Source: Actinacidiphila sp. DG2A-62 (GTDB taxonomy: Bacteria; Actinomycetota; Actinomycetes; Streptomycetales; Streptomycetaceae). From it: DNA of 64,000 nucleotides. The notes below the pieces were generated by a model. It worked only from the letters and a program-made list of their open reading frames with translations, had not been told where the DNA came from and ran no database searches. Positions within the stretch are counted from its first letter, which is position 1. Each line of letters starts with the position of its first letter. The translations under genes and the position numbers were made by a program. The stretch covers positions 558,001 through 622,000 of the forward strand of contig NZ_JAYMGI010000002.1 in assembly GCF_035825295.1 (NCBI RefSeq), given 5' to 3'. This document shows, in pieces, positions 60,555 through 64,000 of the stretch.

Positions 60555-62255
60555 TCAGTACCGGCCGGCGGCCGGGGCGGGCCCGGCGTCCTGCGCGGGG
60601 CAGGCGCCCGAGCGTGGGGTGCCGTGGCCCAGCAGGAACCGGGTGACGGCGTCCCCGACGCAGCCTCGGGAGGTGTCGACGCCGTGGCCGGCGGCGTCCA
60701 CCGTGACCATGCCCGCGCGGTGCCCGAAGGCCGCCCGGGTCCGCTCGGCGCCGGAGGCGGCCGTCGAGGGGTCCGCGGTGTTCTGCACCAGCAGGATGTT
60801 CGCCGGACCGTGCGGGTTCAGGTCCGGGGCGCGGTCGGGCGCGGGGGTGGACCAGAAGGCGCAGGGCCAGACGTTGCGCGGTGATCCGGCCGTCAGCGGA
60901 TAGCGCTCGGCGCTGCGGGAGACGTCCGCGCGGTAGCCCGCGAGGGAGCGGGGCCAGGCGACGTCGTTGCACACCACGGCGTCCTGCGCGGCGACGAAGT
61001 TGTCCGTCATCTCCGCGGCCCACGGCAGGGAGGAGCCGGTTCCGGCCGGTAGCGACCGGGCGTGGGCGCCCGCCAGCAGCCGGGCCAGGACGGGCCAGTA
61101 GGCGGTCTGCTCCAGCAGGACCTCCTGGGCCTCCAGCAGCAGGTTGCCGGTGAGCGCCGGGCCGTCCGGCAGCGGCAGCGGGTCCGTGTCGAGCGCGCCG
61201 GCGGTGGCGAGCACGAAGCGGCGCACGGCCTCGGGCGTGGCGCCGAGGTGGTAGTCGGCGTCCTGGTCCGCGGCCCACCGCGCGAAGGGGGTGAACGCGG
61301 ACTCCACCGCCTCCCCCTTGTGCCGGATCGCGTCGCGCACTCCGCCGGGTGGCACCACGCTGTTGAGCAGCACGCGTCCGGACGTCGTCGGGAAGAGCGA
61401 GGTGTAGACGGCGCCGACGTAACTGCCGTACGAGACGCCGGTGTAGGAGAGGGTGCGCAGCCCGAGGGCCTGGCGGACGCGGTCGATGTCCCGCGCGATG
61501 TTCACCGTGCTGACGTACGGCAGTTCCGGCCCGGCGTCGGCGGCGCAGTCGTGCGCGACCCGCCGGGCCCAGGCGACCGTCCCGGAGATGTCGCCATCGG
61601 CCGCCGGGTAGGGGATGCCGGTGACCTCGGTGCGGTCGGCCGGGGCGATGCCGCAGTCCAGCGGGCTGCTGGCGCCGATGCCGCGGTAGTCCAGCCCGTA
61701 GAGGTCGAAGCGGGCGGTCACGGCGGCGGGCAGCGCCCGCTCCTCCTGCGAGGGCAGGTCGAGGCCGCCGAAGCCCGGGCCGCCCTGACCGATCATCAGG
61801 GCGAGCGGGTGGGCCGCGCCCGAGCGGATCCGGGAGATCTCCAGCCGGATCTGCCGGCCGTGCGGGCGGCGGTAGTCCAGCGGGACCGCGAGCTGTGCGC
61901 ACTGCTGGCGCGGGTCCCGCTCCACCGGCGCGGGACCCGGCTCCTGCTGCGGGCACGCCCCCCACACCGGCGGGGCGCCCGCACCCGGCCGGTGCGACGA
62001 GTCGTTCACCGTCCAGGGCTGCCGCGGTCCCTCCGAACCGCTCCGCCCGCCCGGGCCGGCCGCCGCGGCCGGCCCGGCGGCACCCGTCAGGACGCACAGT
62101 TGCACCAGCGCCGTCACGGCGGCCGTGCCGGCCACGGCGAGCACCCGCGCCGGGCGCGACCTCGCCCGCGGCGGCCACGCCGAGAGCCGGCGCCGGGGCG
62201 GCCGCGCGGGCGCCGGCGAGGTGACGGAACGACTGACCGAAGCGGCGGATTCCAC
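60555..62255 (-). CDS. Exported alpha/beta hydrolase, tripeptidyl-aminopeptidase (TAP)-like
   Basis: 566-residue exported serine hydrolase. After a signal-type segment (VLAVAGTAAVTALVQLCVLTG) comes the core: oxyanion MIGQGGPGFGG, nucleophile TGVSYGSYVGAVY, Asp in LLVQNTADPSTAASG and His in VDAAGHGVDTSRGC. This layout, with the C-terminal TAP-like domain, is that of Streptomyces SlpD/SlpE and tripeptidyl aminopeptidases, which remove peptides from protein N-termini. Conserved cysteines (ACPQQEP, QQCAQL, RGCVGD) suggest disulphides. GTG 62255 follows GGAGG; a longer frame reaches 62327. Confidence 0.87.
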   Translation of the reverse strand: MESAASVSRSVTSPAPARPPRRRLSAWPPRARSRPARVLAVAGTAAVTALVQLCVLTGAAGPAAAAGPGGRSGSEGPRQPWTVNDSSHRPGAGAPPVWGACPQQEPGPAPVERDPRQQCAQLAVPLDYRRPHGRQIRLEISRIRSGAAHPLALMIGQGGPGFGGLDLPSQEERALPAAVTARFDLYGLDYRGIGASSPLDCGIAPADRTEVTGIPYPAADGDISGTVAWARRVAHDCAADAGPELPYVSTVNIARDIDRVRQALGLRTLSYTGVSYGSYVGAVYTSLFPTTSGRVLLNSVVPPGGVRDAIRHKGEAVESAFTPFARWAADQDADYHLGATPEAVRRFVLATAGALDTDPLPLPDGPALTGNLLLEAQEVLLEQTAYWPVLARLLAGAHARSLPAGTGSSLPWAAEMTDNFVAAQDAVVCNDVAWPRSLAGYRADVSRSAERYPLTAGSPRNVWPCAFWSTPAPDRAPDLNPHGPANILLVQNTADPSTAASGAERTRAAFGHRAGMVTVDAAGHGVDTSRGCVGDAVTRFLLGHGTPRSGACPAQDAGPAPAAGRY

Positions 62256-62320
62256 GATGGGAGGACCTCCATGATCGCCTGTGGGAACCGCCCCATCGTC
62301 CTCGCCGCACCTCGCCCCGC

Positions 62321-62342
62321 GGCTCAACCCAGGGGTTGAGCC
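62321..62342. other. 22-bp inverted repeat between GH2 and TAP-like genes
   Basis: GGCTCAACCC and GGGTTGAGCC are perfect 10-bp arms around AG. It lies 52 nt after the GH2 stop and about 66 nt before the hydrolase start. It could terminate the GH2 transcript or act as an operator for the hydrolase gene. No U-tract. Confidence 0.45.
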
Positions 62343-62393
62343 GGGGTGGAACTCCCGGCCGGCTCCGGCGGCGCGGGCACGGACGGCGCCGCC

Positions 62394-64000
<1,607 letters not shown>

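Overview
The window is chromosomal DNA of a very high-GC actinomycete, most likely a streptomycete. The evidence is the strong G/C third-position bias, long antisense shadow frames, twin-arginine signal peptides, ATGA/GTGA-coupled starts, leaderless promoters and a Streptomyces-type van locus. I see no rRNA, tRNA, CRISPR array, insertion sequence or phage gene.

Layout. 1-9.8 kb: a cut LacI regulator divergent from a secreted family 8 polysaccharide lyase, a cupin protein, two TetR regulators, a secreted beta-propeller, an FAD monooxygenase-like protein, a small membrane protein and an NTF2-like protein. 9.9-25.3 kb: a secreted adenosine deaminase, then a divergent locus for mannose-containing glycans. 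Its leftward arm is class I mannose-6-phosphate isomerase, ROK kinase, LacI regulator and GH125. Its rightward arm is a sugar-binding lipoprotein, two permeases, secreted GH76 and GH38. Two TCGTTAAC-type sites lie between the arms. 25.3-39.2 kb: a MarR/MFS/PEBP cluster, secreted SGNH hydrolase, alpha/beta hydrolase divergent from an MmyB-type regulator, Tat-exported metallophosphoesterase-LamG protein, a cysteine-rich 88-residue peptide gene followed by a PPOX-fold protein, an acetyltransferase, and a quinone reductase/ene-reductase/MarR operon.

39.2-49.2 kb: asnB, then an orphan glycopeptide-resistance locus: vanRS, vanXAH on the minus strand, a divergent murF-like gene and vanK. A 31-bp element with 11-bp-spaced half-sites lies exactly 32 nt before both the vanH and vanK start codons, and a related element precedes vanR; these are probably VanR sites at leaderless promoters. 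49.2-64 kb: mostly exported enzymes (metallophosphoesterase, amidase with a coupled small protein, large alpha/beta hydrolase, lactonase-like propeller, TAP-like hydrolase), an AraC regulator, small membrane proteins and the 3' part of a GH2 beta-galactosidase.

How the genes fit together: GH76 would cut alpha-1,6-mannan outside the cell, the ABC transporter imports products, GH38 and GH125 trim them, and the ROK kinase and isomerase pass sugar to glycolysis. VanS/VanR control replacement of D-Ala-D-Ala by D-Ala-D-Lac: VanH makes D-lactate, VanA the depsipeptide, VanX removes D-Ala-D-Ala, the MurF-like enzyme may attach the product, and VanK adjusts the cross-bridge.

Three genes carry apparent single-base losses in G/C-rich tracts: the isomerase gene (two), the murF-like gene (one) and a hydrolase gene whose frame runs into its neighbour (one). 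This pattern fits consensus sequencing error at least as well as true gene decay.
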